NCBI GenBank assembly: GCA_030015575.1
Contig: JASDDO010000001.1
Coordinates: 515,029,772 to 515,093,771, forward strand
DNA length: 64,000 nucleotides
DNA from: Agapanthus africanus
Lineage: Eukaryota; Streptophyta; Magnoliopsida; Asparagales; Amaryllidaceae
Direction of reading: 5' to 3'
The notes under the pieces were generated by a model, which had not been told where the DNA came from, did not search any database, and saw only the letters and a list, made by a program, of their open reading frames with translations. Both the position numbers and the translations under genes were made by a program. Positions within the stretch are counted from its first letter, which is position 1. Each line of letters starts with the position of its first letter. Positions 18,716-32,297 of the stretch are shown here, one piece after another.

Positions 18716-21713
18716 TGTTACGCCCCGCTTCCCAAAATACGGAAAACGAGGGATGACTAGGCCAGCCATACTCCTACGGTCAAGGAATAATCCCGCCGTA
18801 GTCACACTTCGGCTTCTAGCATTACATGGTAATCAGTAAACAAAGCACAGAAGTAAAGGAAATACATCACTAAAATATTACATCAAAGTTCATTGTCCAC
18901 AATTTACAAATAAACAAGAAAGAACTACTAACCGAGTTCGAATACAAGATCTCTTTAGGGAAAGCAGAAAAGAAGAAAAAATGTACTCCAGACTAAATCT
19001 CCGCTAGCTCGAAGGGTAAGTCCGACTTCTGCGCTGGTTCTTCCTCGAGCTCTGAGCATGCATACTCAGGTCGTCAGAGCGGCGTAATAGCAATATTATA
19101 ATGATGACATGAAATAGGCAAATAAGGTAATAACAGTGAAAGTAAAATGCAGATAATCACTATGTCACTAAATGATGCAAAGTATGATCTATGTCCCTAT
19201 CAGTCTCTAAGTCATGTTTGAAATCGAGTTGTGGAAAGGAGGATCATGTTTAATGAGGGTCTCGTACATACCCGAGACAACGGCCCACACGCTCGGGACA
19301 TAACCCTGTCAGCCGGATCGCTAGATCCTACCTAATATATATAAGAGTCGATGTTCGAATGATCATCCTCTAAATCACGGTCCTCGCTAAATACGATGCT
19401 CTTTCCACTTCGATTTCCCCTTTTTCCCCAGGTTTACACTATTGATGATTATGATTTAGTCGTGTACAAGTATGCATAAATAACACGGTTTTGTCACTGT
19501 TCACTGTATTATTCACTGTCATGAATCATTCACTTTTCCATTGGCGTACTTGACACTCCTAAACCAATATCATTCACACACAATAATGCATTGTACACTA
19601 AATAATAACGCGCACTATCACTATGGGGGTGGCCATCGGGTAATATATATGCCTTTATGCAGTTAACGAGTCATGCGTAATATGAACTATTATGCACCTC
19701 ATGAGCTTATAAAAATTGCAGTAAATCATATGTTCAGAATTCAGTGAAACGATACAAATATGGTAACAATTACACTCTGTCGGAAGTTCAGCAAAATTTG
19801 TTTCAGTGCAATCGGATTTCGGGTTTGCAAGTTGCAGCCGTTTCATTTTAAGTGTTCGCTGCAGGAAATTCAGTTTCTGAACTGAACGTCCATTTCGCGA
19901 CATAATTTTCACCTAGTTGGGATCAGAATTTAGCAACGCTACAGTTTAATGAAATTTAGGGTTTTCAATAGGGTTTCTAACGCACTAGACGGATTCTCAA
20001 TCGCGTCTCTACGTCAGAAGTTATACACTGTTCAACACTAGGGTATCAGTTCTGTTTCTGTTTGGGACTGCTATACGTCATATTTTTTAAATTGCAGTTT
20101 AAATAGTAAACAACGATAAAAAGGGGTGAAATCACTTGAGTTATTTAGCTAACAGTTTCATATTCAATAAACTATAGGGTTCCGCAATATACAAGTTCAG
20201 GCAGCAAAGTGGTAAGCACTACGAGATAGAAATCAACAGCCAGAGCTGCTCTGGACTGCAGTCCAGAGCCGCTCTCCGAACCAGTTCTCGTCATATTTTT
20301 AGTACATAAACAATGTAAAACTTTTATGGGTTCTAGGTCGTCGAGTCGTCTTAGATTTGAGCCCTTGAACGCATTATTTCAATGTGTACACAATTAATTA
20401 TGATTTTAACAAGTTTCAGACGCGGGAAATATTCAGTTTTAACGGGTGTACTTGGGGGTGATCGTTCAAGCCAGTAACGATTAAATTTTCCAGTCAAATT
20501 TCACCATAATGTTCATTGCCACACGGGCCAGCATATATAATCAAGTTCCGTCAGTTTAATGGAAGGTTTTCATTCGGGTCTTGCATCGAGCACTTGTGTC
20601 ATATAAGTTTTCACGAGTTATAAACACGGAATTAATAGGTTTTAGAAATGTAACAGTAATAACTAGCATGTAGCAAGTAGGGTACTTGCCTGGAGAAGCT
20701 TTGGCGATGCACGACAGCGGCAACGGCACGAACGCGCAACGAACGGTACGGTTTGGATTCACGGCCTCGGCTCGAGTTCGGGCTCATCGTCGAAGTTGCC
20801 CGGGGATGGCTCGTGATCGCTGGAGGCGGAGTGGGGGTTCAGTGGATCTCCTGTGAGTGTGCTGGGGTCGGCGATGGCCAGCGGTGGTCGCTCCGGCGAT
20901 GGTGCAGTAGGGTTCGAGGCTCGTGGCGAGGAGTTTGGTGTGGGTTTTGGAGTGAGGGAGTGAGGTAGTGGGGGCTCGGGTTTTGGAGGTGATGGTGATG
21001 CAGAGGATGCAGAGGCGTCGACGATGTGGCCGGCGGCGCGATGGGAGCTCATCGGCGTGAGGGTGCATGGGAGGCTCGGTGGCGACGGTTTGGAGATGGT
21101 GAGGAGAGGGGGTGAAGTAGTGGGTGAAGAGGAGAGAGATGTGAGGGAGGCAGGACGAGGTGATTGTCGTAGTCGTCGTCATCATCGTCGTCGGGGGTGA
21201 GCCAGTGTGTTTTCTTGGAGAGAGAAGAGGAGGAGTTTGAGAGAGATCGAGAGTGAGGAGGGGGAAAAGGTTAGAGGGACGAGGAGAGGGTGGAGTGCAC
21301 GCGCGGTCGTGGCCGGGTTGAGGGGGAACGTGGGTCTGCGAGGTGACGTGGGGTGTGGCGACGTGGGTTCGCAGAAAAAAAGGGAGCGGGAAAAATTTAG
21401 AATGAGGGGGAAGAAGGAATGGGTTAGAGCGGGTCGGGTCGGGTTAAGTGCGGGCGCGGGCTAGGGAGCTTGGGCTGGGCCAGGATTTTAGTTTAATTTA
21501 TTTTCGTTTTGTTTGTTTGGGCTGGGGTTTTAGGGATTTAATTAATTGGGTTTTATTTTATTAGCTGTCGGGCTTGGCTTTAATTGTTATGGTTTAGGAA
21601 AATTAAGTACCAAAAACTTAGGTAACCAATTTTACACAAAATTACGAGGAAAGAGAAAACATAGGGGAACTAGGAAAATAGAAAAAATTTATTGATGGAA
21701 ACGGGGATTTACA
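18716..21713 (-). mobile_element. Solo LTR, 2998 bp, Tekay-like, in the Tat integrase
   Basis: It is flanked by perfect AGTAC duplications (18711-18715 and 21714-21718). Read on the minus strand it starts TGTAAATCCCCG and ends GGGAAGCGGGGCGTAACA, almost the same terminus as the Tekay-like LTR ending at 6330, which suggests the same family. It contains no retroelement coding domain. A region at about 20750-21190 with CCG/CTC-rich sequence gives several long open frames, but these are compositional. The insertion separates the integrase zinc finger from its core. Confidence 0.75.
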
Positions 21714-21718
21714 AGTAC

Positions 21719-21967
21719 CCCTGGAGCAATGCCTTCTGGATTAAGGTGCGAGCCCCCTGGTGCGCGCCGCCGACCCCTTCGTGGATCTCATGGAGGACGT
21801 AGTCGGCCTCTTAGGGGTCGACGCACCGGAGCAAGGGCTAAGTGAAGGACTTCTTGTACAGGTTCCCATTGCTCCAGACGAAATGGCGAGCTTTAGCTCA
21901 GAGACAGTGGGCTTCTCCCCGATCTTCTAGGAGCGTACCTTCCCTCAGGAATTCCACGAGGGGTTTT
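21719..21967 (-). pseudogene. Tat integrase N-terminal (zinc-finger) part
   Basis: The minus strand encodes FVWSNGNLYKKSF and HEGVGGAHQGARTLIQKALLQGY, the HHCC-side motif that precedes YYWPT in Tat integrases. The YYW half lies beyond the solo LTR at 18715. It is bounded on the right by the copia insertion. Fossil. Confidence 0.75.
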
Positions 21968-24166
21968 TGTTAGTTATATGTATGCCGTAGAGGCCATTAC
22001 TGTACATAGGATGTATATTGTAGTGGATGCTGGGACATATATAGGTAGGACTTTCTTGCTCGACATGATAGTACGCTATCTGGTTGCTCTTTATCTTAAC
22101 ATATATACTTTCTGTCTCTCTGTTACATGTTGATAAAGCCCTTAGAATATGTGCTCGACTTCCAGGACTATGATGCAGATCATACTAGTGGGGTCTGGGT
22201 AGTCCATGAGTACATCCTTCAATGTTCCTAGTCGTGGGAATATTGAGACGGGGCATCGATATTCCAGAGTAGACTAGCGTATATCTTCTCGACCCATGTG
22301 ATGGGCGATGGATGATCCCATATCCATTGGTGTTTGACATCAGAGATGGTATGCGGGTGCTCAATGGAGACTGGGTACACTGAACGGACTCGCCGAGAAC
22401 TCCCAGATGGTATTATACCTCACGTCAGATGGCAGTTCTCTGGTGACACTGGTACAGCTTAGTCTGTTAACCCGACATCGTTATAGAGTCTTGTGTGTCT
22501 CCCAGTGTGCTTTGATTTCCACCCTACCACGGCTCTACTGAGTCGTGCAAACAGGTGGTTTCTGGGTACAGTCCCGATTTACATGGAGGCAATGAGCGAT
22601 AGGAGGGGATTCGTCTCTCCCGGTATTGGGGGTTGATGTTGCGCTATGCTCGACTGGCCATAACTGGAAATCCCTGGCCAGGGTCGCAGTGATTTACTGG
22701 TAAGAGTTATCAGTAGTTTCATGCTTGTTATGGACCTTACATCGGCATGGCTTATCAAGCTACTGGGGTCTGATGTTTACCACCCCTAGGCGAGATATAC
22801 GACATATCAGACGAACAGACCGGACTGTACGGTAAGTGTTACTGGTTGGATTCACAGGAGTATGAGCGGGCTTGCTCGTTGATCTTCTGATCGCTCAATA
22901 CCCGGGTGGCCGTTACGTTTAGCAGACCGCTTGCGGCTTGTGGGTGTTTGATATGATCATTACCTGCTGCCGGCGCATTGACGAGTCTTTAGAGTCCTAC
23001 ACAGAGGTTTCCTGGCTCAAGCGAAATGAAATAGGAGCGCATATGAGATATGTGCGGGACCGAGAATAATACCAGTATGTGATACTGAATTCTATTCTCG
23101 CGATTCGTATCATCGGACGGTTATATAAGATATAGCCGGGTTACCGAATCAAATGTTGATTCGATATATTGATACACTTGATATTAGTCGGTTATATGCG
23201 ATATGACCGGATCATTAAATCAAGTATTGATTTAATGATTTAGTGTATAATTATATATTTGATATATTACTTTACATTAACTAGTATTGGTTCACTTAAG
23301 ATTGTTTTTTCTCACTTGATTGTGCACATTGTATATATGATATATGTTTGTGCACTAGTTTGTATCATGTTTGATGATACATGCAAACTTGGGTGTGTAT
23401 GCTTTAAACCATGTTTAGTTAATGGTTAGGGTTTTATTTTCTTTATTTATTTTGTAAAAACAAAATGGTGGCTTTTTTCTTTCTTTGCTTTAAGCTTCAT
23501 GAAGCTTCTTAGCATTTTTCAAAGTCTTAACCATTTTGTCTTTATGCTTTGACCTAACCATCACCTAAACTATGGTTTGCTCTCTACATGAGTTAACTTC
23601 ACCCATGGTTGCATTATGATAAGGCTTCACTTGATTTTCTATTATCAATAATTCATTTTCTTTTCTTCTTCTTCATCTTCTTCATGAAGTGAAGAAACCT
23701 TTCTTGAAAATTCCAAGTGATGAATCCAAGTGAGAAATCAAAATCCAAAGTGAACCCACTTCCTATTTCTTCATTCTCTACCACTTGCCATGTTGTATAG
23801 GGTGTTTTCTTCACAAGTTTCATGACTTAGTGAAGATGGAGCTTGAGTTTGAGTTGCCTCGACGTAGATCATCTTCGGCATCGAAGTCAACGACCTAACC
23901 CGATCATTTCTCCGACGAAACCATCGCTAGAGTCCGGGATTCCGATGATCGCAGCAGAGGGAAGTCATCACGGAGCTAAAGAAGTGGAGGACCGGATCTA
24001 CAAAGGTTGCAATCCCTTTCACTTGTAGTTAAGTTGTTAACTTGCATTTGTTTTCGCCTTACCTCTAGTTAACGATCTTGCATAGGGTTTCTCGGCACAT
24101 AAAAAATTTGATTTTGGCATGGTTAATCACTTGTGGAACCTCTTGAGTGTGCCTAGGAACCCTACA
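21968..24166 (+). repeat. 5' LTR of the copia element
   Basis: TGTTAGTTATATG ... CCTAGGAACCCTACA, 2199 bp. The U3 part is full of TATATGATATATG-like AT stretches (about 23100-23400). A short frame at 23843-24028 recurs in the right LTR and has no coding support. Confidence 0.9.
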
Positions 24167-24167
24167 G

Positions 24168-24180
24168 TGGTATCAGAGCC
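24168..24180 (+). other. Primer-binding site, tRNA-Met type
   Basis: TGGTATCAGAGCC begins two bases after the 5' LTR. It is the standard copia primer-binding site for initiator methionine tRNA. Confidence 0.85.
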
Positions 24181-27100
24181 TAGCTAGAGCTTTAGGCGAT
24201 GAGTAGACGAAGTTAGAAACCCGATCGAATCCCGAAACCCTAATCGCAACCCCTCTCTGTACATTTTTGAAAACTGTGGATTTTTCCAGATTAAAAATAT
24301 ACAGAAAAATCAGCAGGGTTTTCTAGGAATTACTGTGGAGCACGTGACCCTAAGTCGACCAATGCACCGCGGAACCGCGGCCCTACCCTGGCTTGCGCGG
24401 CGGTTCCGCGGCCATACTGTAGCTTCTTTAGTCACGGTTTGCACAGTAATCCCCGTATGTAATGCCTGTGTTTTCTGGGAATTTTTAATCTACACTCGAC
24501 AGTTGAGTTTTCTGGGTTGTATTGGGAGTTCGTTGACTCGATCGAAAGTTTAATTTCGTCTAAGTGTTTTTTCCGGGTAATTTTAGAACATGTTAAAAAG
24601 TTCGACCGGATATAAATACCCAATTTTTCCCCTGCCGGAAAATTTCCAAGTGTTGGATTTTTCCGTGGTTTAAGGACGTTCTAAGTAGTGCAAGTAACGC
24701 GATGGACCCTCTAGAAGACAACAAACCTTAACTCGATTATGTGACCGTCTTGAACTGTCCTTTGAACCTTAGGGTTCGGGGCAGTACGGCGTGCCACATG
24801 TGAGGCGTTGGCTTGACCCTTCTATGGCTGGACCGTTGGTACTGTGGAATGAAGTGAATGTTTTTAAACTTATTTCATGTGTTGAGCTGTTTCGGGAAAA
24901 CTTGGGTGTTTGATTGTTCGATCGGAAAGCTTAACATTTTCTATTTTATCTGGAATGTGATACAACATTTGGAATTCACAAGCAGTTATGAGATAACTGA
25001 ATGGATGTTATAAACATAGCAGTTTAGTCTCACTTGATCGGTTGTCACGGAATTTTGATGTGATCAAAAGTCCGTCGCAATCACGTTGAGTACGCGGATA
25101 CTCGCCGGGTAAACTTATTAGATAGCCACGCCCCATAGCCCCGACCAAGTGACTGTAGAAGAACCCCGTCGCCAAAAGCATCCGTTCGGGTGCTCGCGGC
25201 AGCGGTGTTTCGTCTTAGTGCACTTCGTCGACGGTATCGGGGGTGCGGCCGCCTACTAAAGTTTGCGACGAGCATTCGATCAAAATGTCGGGGATCTTGT
25301 TGAATTGCCCGACTTGATATTGAAAAGAGTTTTCGATAAAGAGACTAAAATGCAGGGTTTATAACTGTTAGGCATGCGATGTCTATGGTGGTTGCGGATT
25401 CCAACTATTGTAGTTTTACACTTTCTTTTCTGCGACCGTAAGTGTAATATGTGATATCACCGGTTTCGTTGCTATATGTCAACGACAATTAGGATGGGCA
25501 TATTTACTTACGTTGATGACATGTGATGTTATGTGTTGCTGGATATGTTATATTGGATCGTCGTGTTTGAATAGCCGGGGGGGTTTATGTGAGATGGGTG
25601 TTTTTCATTTTCATTCATGTAAAAACTTGTATGTAATATTCTTTTATTGGGGCACTTCCAGGTTGCGGAAGATGTCACCGTTGATGTATATTATTTTCTT
25701 TTCCGCATTAGGATAGACCCAAGGAGGGGAGCACAAGTAACCGGGTTCTAGGGTCCAGTGGGAGACCATCTCGAGGAGTCGAGTCCGGGTCTCCTAACTC
25801 TAGAATTGGTAGGGTTGCTTGCCGCTCTCATAGGGGTCTAGGGGTGTGGGATTGGCTATTCATCACGACCGTGGAATCCGTGTTTTATTCAGGCTCAAAA
25901 TAAAACACGGACGTCCTAGTATATCCAATATTTCATATGATATTTTCTGCTGCGTTATCTGTGATGTGATCATGTGATATGTTCAGATAGATATTGTATA
26001 TATGATATATGATATATTATATAGACGTTGCTTATGTTTTACACCCGCGCTAGCCCTGCCTCGCTCTGGCGTTAGTTACCTAACCTAACGGTGCAGACGG
26101 GACATCGAGGCGAATGCGGATGGCATAAGCGTACATTATATTTATCTGTGATGTTTAGGTGGACTTAAATGATGGGACATTCATTAATGTGATTAATGAA
26201 AGAAAATAAACCTAAAAGATGTTGTGGAATCGAATTTCAAAAATAAAAACAGGTAGCTACAGTTCTTGCTTTGCATCGTGGTGTTCCTTGTAGAACATCC
26301 TGCACCTTATTCGATAAGGAAAGGGCCGAGATCCCTTCACCCGGATGACCCCTTTAGCAATAACTGGCAGATGCTACAACCCTCGGTTTGTCTTTTGATT
26401 GCTTCTATAGTTTTTGCTTTGCACAGCGGTATATATGATATATCATGCACCTTATTCGATGAGGAAAGGGCCGACGATCCCTTCACCGGGAGTGACCCCT
26501 TGAGCAAAACTAGAAAAGCCTCAAAAACACTCCATTTAAAAACCATTTGATTCTGCGACGAGATCAAGTTCAAAGCGTTAAAGGTTTTCTTAAAAACCAT
26601 TCGCAACCCTCCGTCATTTTAGGAAGTAGAGTACTTAGTATTCGTGCTACGTTTGTCGACCATAGCCGAGGCATAGTGTACGGTAGCTAAGTGATGTCTT
26701 CCTACACAGCATATGATGCGATTAGTTAGGACAGTCATGTGGCTTTGTTGACCTTAGCCAAGGGTCATGTGGGTGGGTCTAATTAATCACGAAATGACGG
26801 GTAGAACTTGACTAGTGCTTATGATTTGTTGACCTTAGCCAAGGTCATAGGTGCTATGGGTAAAAACCATTATCGGGAGTTTCAAATGTTGAAATTTGCA
26901 ATGAGATTGCATACCTTCTATATGATAGTTGGATCCCGATACCCACTGCGAGTAATTGTTACTCCTGGGAGAGTTTTGCACTTTGCAATTAGCCGATCAA
27001 GTAGGTGTCTAGAAAGGTGTCAACGGGGTTACGCCTCTGGGAAAACGAGGTTTATTCTAATTAGGTCAGTGCGAAAGCACGGGGAACCTCGCTCAAAGTA

Positions 27101-27289
27101 CCGACACTGGCCTGGCTGAAAGATTGGCGAACTTGTAGAGTGTAATTAATCCCGGCTAGTCTTTCCTTTTAGGGTTTGAAGGAAGATTTGATAAAAACAG
27201 TGGGAGCCATCCTGATTAGATAAAATAAATCACCAATCTAATCTTGCAAGAGCGCACGCAGAGTGTTTTCTTCTCTCTCTCTCTCCAGG
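24181..27289 (+). other. Copia leader and non-coding internal region
   Basis: No convincing gag is seen. The leader holds a CCGCGG-rich foldback at about 24366-24413. Further in are an imperfect tandem duplication at about 26240-26510 (CACCTTATTCGATRAGGAAAG in both copies) and a drifted repeat of TTGACCTTAGCCAAGGTCAT near 26650, 26745 and 26825. The element's gag has probably been replaced or lost. Confidence 0.5.
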
Positions 27290-29850
27290 TAGCGACCCTA
27301 TCACGCCTTAATCAAGATAATAATATGGATGTATTGACCGAACCCGCTTGTTATACTGAGCTGGGGAACGTTGGTCCCGCTCCAACTTATAATTGTTATA
27401 AGACCGAGCAGGAATTAGGGGAATACCAGGATTCCCATGCCGCCCAAACGAAGAAAGTGCATAATGATGCATCTTCTTCGGGTGTGTTCATTATAAAGAA
27501 CTGTTTCTCTGTATTCTCTACGTCCTGGGTATTTGATACCGGATCAGGATCCCGTTAATGTAATCCGTTACATGGGCTACAGAAAGGTAGAGAACTGAGA
27601 ACGGGTGATAAGTTTCATGAGACAGAAAACGATGCAAGTGTTGCAGCCAAGTCTGTTGGTCACTGTCACCCTGTATTACCAATACATTGATTCTGAACAA
27701 ATGCTATTAGATACCGAACCTGATATACAAAATCATATCAATCTCTTTATTTATTAAAGAAGGATATAATTTTGTATTGATGAATATTGTTTTGAACATT
27801 TCAAAAGTTGATCGGTTCAGGCACGTTATCTAAAAGTATTGACGTTCTAAATCAAACTACAGTTCTTAGTATACAGAACACACACAAGAGAAAGAGTTCA
27901 GGGATGAATGATTCCTTCTTGAGGTATTGTAGACTAGGTCATATCAATGTGACCCGACTAGCTTAAGTTACATTTTAGATGCATATTTAAATCAGTTTGA
28001 ATTTACATCTTGTGAAACTTGCCAGTCATGTCACAAAGATTAGATGACCATAGCTCTGTTTATTGGAAACAGAGAAAGAGTTAGTGAACTCTTGGGACTG
28101 ATACATAGTGATGTATGTAAGGTCCCCTGTCTACACATGCCAGGACCGGTTCTTTATACTTCATTACATTCTCTGATGATCTCTCAAGATTCAGTCATAT
28201 GTTCCTGTTGAAACATAAGTCCGAAACTTTTGAGATATTCACAGAATATAAGTTAGAAGTAGAGAACCAAAATACGGGTATAAGTATTATGTCCTATGAT
28301 AAGATCAAGGAGGAGAATACTTGTGCACGGAATTCCTGGACTATTCTAAAGGAGAATGAGATTCTCTCTCTCAGCATTACTCCTCCGTATACACCATAGC
28401 ACGTTGGTATATCGGGGCAGAGCAATCGCACCATATTAGATATGGTGTGCTCTATGATGAGTATTATTGAGTTACATATTTCCTTTTGGGGGTTGTGCAC
28501 TTAAGAAGCTGCATACCTATTGAATTAGGTTCGAATCAGATCACTGCCTACCACTCCATATAAGATATGGTATGGGAAGAGCCCATCTCTTAAGCAAGTT
28601 AAGATTTAGGGTTGTCCGGCCTATGTCAAAAGCAAAATCCGGACAAGATCGAGGCAAGGTCAGTTATGTAGAACTGGAAAGGTTCCAGCTATACAAACTG
28701 CAACTGATGATTTGACAGAGCCAAAGGATTCAATAGTCCCTAACGAACCTCAGCCTCTCCGCCGATCTAGCAGGGTTCCTCATCCGCCTGAGAGATACTT
28801 TGGTTTCTCGATGACAGTGGAAGCGAGGAATGCATCATGAGATGATGACTCAACTAGTTTCGAGCAGGCCATCAAGAGTGGGGACTCTGTAAGAATGGCT
28901 GGATGCTTAGCGATCTAAGATGGAATCCATGTACACCAACAAAGTATGGACTTTGGTTGCTATATCTAAAGGGTTAAATCCCCATCAGGAGCAAGTATAT
29001 CTTGAGAAGATTACTTGGTGTAGATGGAAAAGTTGAGACTTTCAAAGCCAGACTTGTTAAAGGTTTTCGTCACCGACCAGACGTGGATAATGATGAAGCC
29101 TTTTCCAGGGACTATGCTTAAGTCCATCCAGATCCTACTTGCCATTGCTACATACCATGACTACAATATCTGGTGGTTGGGTGCCATGACTACTTTTCTA
29201 AATAATAATTTAGAAGAGAACGTCTATAAGAATACAGTCAGAGGGCTTCGTAAACAGTGGGAGCAGCGGAAACATGTGCAAGTTGCTTTACAGAATAAAG
29301 CAGGCATCGCAGAGTTGGAACGTCTGTTTTGATGTGGTAGTCAAAGTGTTTGACTTCATCAAAATGGTAGATGAACCTTGTATATACAAAACGGTAGTAG
29401 AGAGTAAGGTGGTCATCCTCGTATTGTACGTGGACAACATACTCTTGATAGGAAGAGAGTTTCCTATACTGCGCACGGTCAATCTCCTCTTATCACAAGA
29501 ATTCTCCATATAGGATCTATGTGATACCTCCTAAATCCTGGGATTTGGATCTATGAGATAGATCTAAATGGATGTTAGGCTTCTCACTAGGTTTAGTGAG
29601 ATGGTATCAATCGATCCTGGGGAGAATCACTGGAAAAGTTCCAGGCTGATAAGCACGACTGAATGTCAGTCGCAGGCATTATCTTTACCCTCGGTAGAGG
29701 GACGGTATGTTGGAAGAGTTCCAAGCAAGATACTGTGGCAAACTAGACGATAAAGGCTGGTAACATCGCTATTAAAGATACTACCAAAGAGGAAGTTTGG
29801 GTGTATATTAGTTCATAAGATGAATTAGGTTCTTACCATTGTGTGACAAT
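27290..29850 (+). pseudogene. Decayed copia pol (integrase, RT, RNase H traces)
   Basis: Fragments recognisable in order: an integrase-like stretch (LLGLIHSDVC-like, then FSDDLSRFSHMFLLKHKSET FEIF) around 28090-28260; a reverse transcriptase with LKSIQILLAIATYHDYNIW and NLEENVY (about 29110-29230), then QASQSWN, FIKMVDEPCIYK and VLYVDNILLIG (about 29300-29450); and traces near the 3' end resembling the RNase H tail. In this family the polyprotein order is integrase before RT, as here. Heavily broken. Confidence 0.75.
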
Positions 29851-30093
29851 GGAAGTGTGGCTTTGGCCCAGGAACTCTGGTCCCATCAGTGACCCAGACA
29901 TATTCTGAGGCAGCGTCACCTGATCATGGAGATAGTTGATCTCCAGGGTGATCGAGGTTAGGAGAGTAGACTCAGAGGACAACACGGCGGATCCACTCAC
30001 AAAGGCTTTTTCCCAGAGAGAGACTTTTATGGGATGGTTGAGTATTAGATACTACAACCACTGCTACAGATGGCCCTAGTGCAAGTGGGAGAT

Positions 30094-32292
30094 TGTTAGT
30101 TATATGTATGCCCTAGAGGCCATTACTGTACATAGGATGTATATTGTAGTGGATGCTGGGACATATATAGGGAGGACTTTCTTGCTCGACATGATAGTAT
30201 GCTATCTGGTTACACTTTACCTTAACATGTACACTCATTGTCTCTCTGTTACATGTTGATAAAGCCCTTAGGATATGTGCTCGACTTCCAGGACTATGAT
30301 GCAGATCATACTAGTGGGGCCTGGGTAGTCCATGAGTACATCCTTCAATGTTCCTAGTCGTGGGAATATCGAGACGGGGCATCGATATTCCAGAGTAGAC
30401 TAGCGTATATCTTCTCGACCCATGTGATGGGCGATGGATGATCCCATATCCATTGGTGTTTGACATCAGAGATGGTATGCGGGTGCTCAGTGGAGACTGG
30501 GTACACTGAACGGACTCGTCGAGAACTCCCAGATGCTATTATACCTCACGTCAGATGGCAGTTCTCTGGTGACACTGGTACAGCTTAGTCTGTTGACCCG
30601 AGATCGTCATAGAGTCTTGTGTGTCTCCCACTGTGCTTTGATTTCCATCCTACCACGGCTCTACTGAGTCGTGCAAACAGGTGGTTTTTGGGTACAGTCC
30701 CGATTCACATGGAGGCAATGAGCGATAGGAGGGGATTCGTCTCTCCCGGTATTAGGGGTTGATGTTGCGCTATACTCGACTGGCCATAACTGGAAATCCC
30801 TGGCCAGGGTTACAGTGATTTACTGGTAAGTGTTATCAGTAGTTTCACGCTTGTTATGGACCTTACATCGGCATGACTTATCAAGCTACTGGGGTCTGAC
30901 ATTTACCACCCCTAGGCGAGATATGCGACATATCAGACGAACAGACTGAACTGTACGGTAAATGTTACTGGTTGGATTCACAGGAGTATGAGCGGGCTTG
31001 CTCGTTGATCTTCTGATCGCTCAATACCCGGGTGGCCGTTACGTTTAGCAGACCGCTTGCGGCTTGTGGGTGTTTGATATGATCATTACCTGCTGCCGGC
31101 GTATTGACGAGTCTTTAGAGTCCTACACAGAGGTTTCCTGGCTCAAGCGAAATGAAATAGGAGCGCATATGAGATATGTGCGGGACCGAGAATAATACCA
31201 GTATGTGATACTGAATTCTATTCTCGCGATTCGTATCATCGGACGGTTATATAAGATATAGCCGGGTTACCGAATCAAATGTTGATTCGATATATTGATA
31301 CACTTGATATTAGTCGGTTATATGCGATATGACCGGATCATTAAATCAAGTATTGATTTAATGATTTAATGTATAATTATATATTTGATATATTACTTTA
31401 CATTAACTAGTATTGGTTCACTTAAGATTGTTTTTTCTCACTTGATTGTGCACATTGTATATATGATATATGTTTGTGCACTAGTTTGTATCATGTTTGA
31501 TGATATATGCAAACTTGGGTGTGTATGCTTTAAACCATGTTTAGTTAATGGTTAAGGTTTTATTTTCTTTATTTATTTTGTAAAAACAAAATGGTGGCTT
31601 TTTTCTTTCTTTGCTTTAAGCTTCATGAAGCTTCTTAGCATTTTTCAAAGTCTTAACCATTTTGTCTTTATGCTTTGACCTAACCATCACCTAAACTATG
31701 GTTTGCTCTCTACATGAGTTAACTTCACCCATGGTTGCATTATGATAAGGCTTTACTTGATTTTCTATTATCAATAATTCATTTTCTTTTCTTCTTCTTC
31801 ATCTTCTTCATGAAGTGAAGAAACCCTTCTTGAAAATTCCAAGTGATGAATCCAAGTGAGAAATCAAAATCTAAAGTGAACCCACTTCCTATTTCTTCAT
31901 CCTCTACCACTTGCCATGTTGTATAGGGTGTTTTCTTCACAAGTTTCATGACTTAGTGAAGATGGAGCTTGAGTTTGAGTTGCCTTGACGTAGATCATCT
32001 TCGGCATCGAAGTCAACGACCTAGCCCGATCATTTCTCCGACGAAACCATCGCTAGAGTCCGGGATTCCGATGATCGCAGCAGAGGGAAGTCATCACGGA
32101 GCTAAAGAAGTGGAGGACCGGATCTACAAAGGTTGCAATCCCTTTCACTTGTAGTTAAGTTGTTAACTTGCATTTGTTTTCGCCTTACCTCTAGTTAACG
32201 ATCTTGCATAGGATTTCTCGGCACATAAAAAATTTGATTTTGGCATGGTTAATCACTTGTGGAACCTCTTGAGTGTGCCTAGGAACCCTACA
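30094..32292 (+). repeat. 3' LTR of the copia element
   Basis: 2199 bp, matching 21968-24166 at about 98 % by eye, preceded by the polypurine tract GTGGGAGAT and followed by the GTTTT target duplication. Confidence 0.9.
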
Positions 32293-32297
32293 GTTTT

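Larger units (their letters stand above)
21968..32292 (+). mobile_element. Ty1/copia element, decayed inside, LTRs about 98 % identical
   Basis: The element is 10,325 bp, with LTRs at 21968-24166 and 30094-32292 of equal length (2199 bp) and target duplications GTTTT (21963-21967 and 32293-32297). The primer site TGGTATCAGAGCC (24168-24180) is complementary to initiator tRNA-Met. The tract AGTGGGAGAT directly before the right LTR is the copia polypurine tract. By eye the LTRs differ at about 48 positions. The internal region is strongly decayed (well over ten breaks). The contrast suggests a non-autonomous family moved in trans. It inserted between the RNase H and integrase regions of Tat. 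Confidence 0.9.

Noticed and set aside
20750-21470. Open frames up to 133 codons on both strands
   Set aside because: Compositional frames in a CCG/GGT-rich part of the solo LTR, with low-complexity His/Thr/Pro runs.
23843-24028. Frame repeated at 31969-32154, nearly identical
   Set aside because: It is simply in both copia LTRs. The identity comes from LTR identity, not coding constraint.
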